Part shown: positions 62,138 through 64,000 of the stretch, in pieces | Layout: every line of letters begins with the position of its first letter | How positions within the stretch are numbered: the first letter of the stretch is position 1 | From: Acidobacteriota bacterium | GTDB taxonomy: Bacteria > Acidobacteriota > Terriglobia > Terriglobales > Acidobacteriaceae | Direction: 5' to 3' | NCBI GenBank assembly: GCA_021781795.1 | Contig: JAJXWA010000005.1 | Coordinates: 1-64,000 of the forward strand | DNA: 64,000 nt | The notes under the pieces: model-generated | Told to the model about the DNA's origin: nothing | Databases searched by the model: none | The model's input: only the letters and a program-made list of their open reading frames with translations | Program-made: the position numbers and the translations under genes

Positions 62138-62749
62138 ATGTTCCCCTTCGACGTCATCCTCTTCGATGTCGGCGGAGTCCTGCTCACCAACGGCTGGGAC
62201 CACCGCGAGCGCGCTGCCGTCCTCGATCAGTTCCATCTGGACCACGCCGCCTTCGAGTCCCGCCACGCCGCGCCCAACGACGCATGGGAGCGCGATGCCA
62301 TCGCCCTCCGCGACTACCTCGACGCCACCGTCTTCTACGAGCCCCGCTCCTTCTCGCACGACGATTTCTTCGCCGCCCTCTGCACGCAGTCGCAGCCACT
62401 CGCAGACTCCGCGCTGCCCATCCTCGAAGAGCTCGCCACTCTCGGCAAATGCAAACTCGGCACGCTCAACAATGAAGCCCGCGAGCCCAATGAATATCGT
62501 TTCCGCACCTATGGCCTGCGCCGCTACTTCGACTTCGCCTTCAGTTCCTGCTATGTGGGACTCCGCAAGCCCGCGCCCGCCATCTACAAGCGCGCCATCG
62601 ACATCCTCGGCTGCCCGCCTGACCGCATTTTGTTCATCGATGATCGAACCGAGAACGTGGCGGCCGCATCGAATGCAGGTATGAGGTCGATTCAGTTCCT
62701 CGGCGCCGATAGCCTGCGCCATACCCTCAAAACCCTCAACGTCCTCTAG
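62138..62749 (+). CDS. HAD-family phosphatase
   Basis: The 203-residue protein begins MFPFDVILFDVGGVLLTNGW. The first HAD motif reads DVGGVL, so the second Asp of DxDx is Gly, as in YihX-like HAD phosphatases that stay active. Motif IV is FIDDRTENVAAA. It is probably a phosphosugar phosphatase within the glucose/pentose-phosphate gene set, but the substrate is not determined. It lies 104 bases after rpiB and 19 bases before gnd. Confidence 0.85.
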   Translation: MFPFDVILFDVGGVLLTNGWDHRERAAVLDQFHLDHAAFESRHAAPNDAWERDAIALRDYLDATVFYEPRSFSHDDFFAALCTQSQPLADSALPILEELATLGKCKLGTLNNEAREPNEYRFRTYGLRRYFDFAFSSCYVGLRKPAPAIYKRAIDILGCPPDRILFIDDRTENVAAASNAGMRSIQFLGADSLRHTLKTLNVL

Positions 62750-62768
62750 CAGACAACGGAGAAGACTC

Positions 62769-63674
<906 letters not shown>

Positions 63675-63712
63675 AATCCAACATTCAGCCCCTTGCAGGA
63701 GGTCGGCGCACG

Positions 63713-64000
63713 ATGGCAACAGTGCAGATGAAAGTCAGTCCTGAGGATCTCTCACAGGTTCCGCGCGGCAATGAGCGCATCCCTGAGCCCGGCATCATGG
63801 TCATCTTTGGCGCTTCGGGCGACCTCACCAAGCGCAAGCTGCTGCCCGCGCTCTTCCATCTCGAACAGTCCGGCCTCTTGCCGGAAAAGTTCGCCATCGT
63901 CGGCGTCGCCCGCCGTCCCCTCGGCAATGAGTTCGCGGCAGACATGCGCGCCGGCATCGTCGAATTCGGCGGCGTCGATGCCTCCGATCCCCGCCTTGAC
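63713..64000 (+). CDS. zwf: Glucose-6-phosphate 1-dehydrogenase, N-terminal fragment
   Basis: The first 96 codons are in the window; the gene continues past the right edge. It starts [20 protein letters not shown] with AGGAGGT about ten bases upstream of the ATG at 63713. The NAD(P)-binding [18 protein letters not shown] (33-50) is the exact motif of G6PD. Together with gnd it provides the oxidative pentose-phosphate branch. Confidence 0.93.
   Translation, partial: MATVQMKVSPEDLSQVPRGNERIPEPGIMVIFGASGDLTKRKLLPALFHLEQSGLLPEKFAIVGVARRPLGNEFAADMRAGIVEFGGVDASDPRLD

Overview
The window looks like a chromosomal segment of an acidobacterium, probably class Terriglobia (Acidobacteriaceae-like). This is inferred from the high-GC coding style, the mixture of Gram-negative envelope genes (waaA, lpxK, a heptosyltransferase, lipid-linked-sugar glycosyltransferase) with RsbUWV-type partner switching, and many small secreted proteins of unassigned family. 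No rRNA genes, phage, transposase, CRISPR array or recognisable defence system is present. One tRNA gene (tRNA-Leu, CAG) is present. Gene density is high and most stretches without a gene are under 300 bases.

Layout. 0-1 kb: the first 42 codons of an anaerobic sulfatase-maturase (minus strand, running off the left edge), tRNA-Leu and a gene-poor stretch. 1-6.7 kb: two secreted unknowns, an rsbU-rsbW-rsbV operon, an M24 aminopeptidase and two coupled small membrane proteins. 6.7-9.4 kb: a minus-strand TadE-TadE-TadG-like pilus-assembly trio with a predicted promoter and long leader. 9.6-15.2 kb: a minus-strand translation/RNA block (YkgJ-like cysteine protein, DUF503, rbfA, nrnA, a tiny coupled ORF, an ArnT-like glycosyltransferase and a GNAT acetyltransferase). 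15.2-26.3 kb: VOC protein, beta-propeller, 2-oxoacid dehydrogenase E2, lipB, M50 protease, DUF488, a quinol-type nitric oxide reductase, cupin, ThuA-like protein, der and a DUF4242-like protein. 26.5-33 kb: a membrane receptor-like SpoIIE phosphatase, a DinG/XPD-type helicase and an MHYT-GGDEF-EAL protein. 33-42 kb: pncA, queD, then waaA-lpxK-heptosyltransferase-ICMT, DUF3108, and a UGT-like glycosyltransferase. 42-56.7 kb: mnmG (carrying an in-frame palindromic insertion), a cytidylate-kinase-like protein, alr, a sodium:solute symporter, tsaD, cca, a PEPCK-like P-loop protein (DUF4914-like), a YhiN-type flavoprotein, a Q-rich lipoprotein and sodA. 57-64 kb: a cytoplasmic GH15 glucoamylase followed by tkt-rpiB-HAD phosphatase-gnd-zwf (zwf cut by the right edge).

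How the genes work together. The right end forms a glucose/pentose-phosphate module: GH15 releases glucose from internal glucans, while zwf, gnd, rpiB and tkt supply oxidative and non-oxidative pentose-phosphate steps. The waaA-lpxK-heptosyltransferase cluster builds the lipid A/inner-core region. mnmG, tsaD and cca all act on tRNA; queD makes a deazapurine precursor. RsbU and the second, membrane-bound SpoIIE phosphatase could both feed RsbV-type antagonists, but no sigma factor is next to either.

I found no convincing complete new system. The best leads are the palindromic element inside mnmG, the PEPCK-like DUF4914 protein, the receptor-type phosphatase, the NG-repeat TadG-like protein, and several tiny translationally coupled ORFs.
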